DNA from: Prevotellamassilia sp.
Lineage (GTDB): Bacteria > Bacteroidota > Bacteroidia > Bacteroidales > Bacteroidaceae
Direction: 5' to 3'
DNA length: 5,749 nucleotides
Assembly (NCBI GenBank): GCA_018383375.1
Contig: JAHAWW010000019.1
Location: 1-5,749 of the forward strand
Shown: positions 5,558-5,749 of the stretch, one piece after another
How the letters are laid out: each line of letters begins with the position of its first letter
Numbering within the stretch: position 1 is the stretch's first letter
Made by a program: the position numbers and the translations under genes
The notes under the pieces: model-generated
Database searches by the model: none
Told to the model about the DNA's origin: nothing
Seen by the model: the letters and a program-made list of their open reading frames with translations, nothing else

Positions 5558-5749
5558 CCGCTCGCCTTACACTACCTTTTAATAAGGATAGGCGGCGGCT
5601 CGGGCAAGCAAAACAAAAAAATACTTTTTTCTTTTGCTTGCCGCTCGCCTTGCACTACCTTTTAATAAGGATAGGCGGCGGCTCGGGCAAGCAAAACAAA
5701 AAAATACTTTTTTTCTTTTGCTTGCCGCTCGCCTTGCACTACCTTTGCA
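5558..5749 (+). repeat. Tandem repeat array of 83/84-base promoter-like units
   Basis: Unit 1 is 5558-5640 (83 bases), unit 2 is 5641-5724 (84 bases), and unit 3 begins at 5725 and matches for 22 bases before diverging at 5747. Units 1 and 2 differ only by A5569 versus G5652 and by one T in a homopolymer. An 11-base inverted pair alternates through the array: GGCAAGCAAAA at 5603-5613 and 5686-5696, TTTTGCTTGCC at 5632-5642 and 5716-5726. Facing arms form long hairpins with A/T-tract inner stems. The rest of the gap (5483-5557) shows no gene; the few open frames over the array look incidental. The left flank before 5558 is a degraded version of the unit's T-rich lead-in. Confidence 0.9.
5717..5747 (+). 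promoter_or_regulatory. Perfect Bacteroidota-type promoter pointing out of the window
   Basis: TTTG at 5717-5720, a 19-base spacer and TACCTTTG at 5740-5747 match both consensus boxes exactly. Transcription would begin just past the window end, so it should drive a downstream + strand gene that is not visible here. The upstream repeat units have the same spacing but end the -7 box in T rather than G (5656-5663, with TTTG at 5633-5636). Confidence 0.75.

Overview
The window looks like part of a Bacteroidota chromosome, most likely Prevotella or a close relative. The evidence is: genes without Shine-Dalgarno sequences but with A-rich leaders; promoter-like boxes of the Bacteroidota type (TTTG, about 19-20 bases, then TAnnTTTG); a DUF4348-type lipoprotein; and a palindromic repeat landscape I associate with that group. 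The genus is an inference from style, not from a marker gene. All five credible genes lie on the + strand.

Layout. 1-110 is a leader holding a good promoter candidate. 111-950 encodes a lipoprotein with an internally duplicated fold. It is followed 34 bases later by murB (985-2004, peptidoglycan precursor synthesis), probably in the same transcript. The 349-base gap 2005-2353 has no gene. It contains a composite palindrome (2057-2268) made of five copies of two short hairpin modules, resembling REP/BIME elements. 2354-3118 encodes a PhnP-like metallo-beta-lactamase-fold hydrolase. After 62 bases comes guaA (3181-4734, GMP synthase), closed by a textbook intrinsic terminator (4756-4794). A separate unit follows: a TAnnTTTG box (4829-4836), a small WG-repeat protein with a very acidic tail (4862-5386), and its own terminator (5431-5482). 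The last roughly 190 bases (5558-5749) are a near-perfect 83/84-base tandem repeat. Each unit carries a promoter-like element, and the last, partial unit completes a perfect Bacteroidota-type promoter that points out of the window.

How the genes relate. murB (cell wall) and guaA (purine synthesis) are housekeeping enzymes. The hydrolase and lipoprotein are conserved-type accessory genes with no demonstrated link to them. The WG-repeat gene is an independent cistron. No defence system, phage, CRISPR array, tRNA or rRNA is visible. The unusual content is the two non-coding repeat structures, with a smaller point of interest in the duplicated lipoprotein fold.
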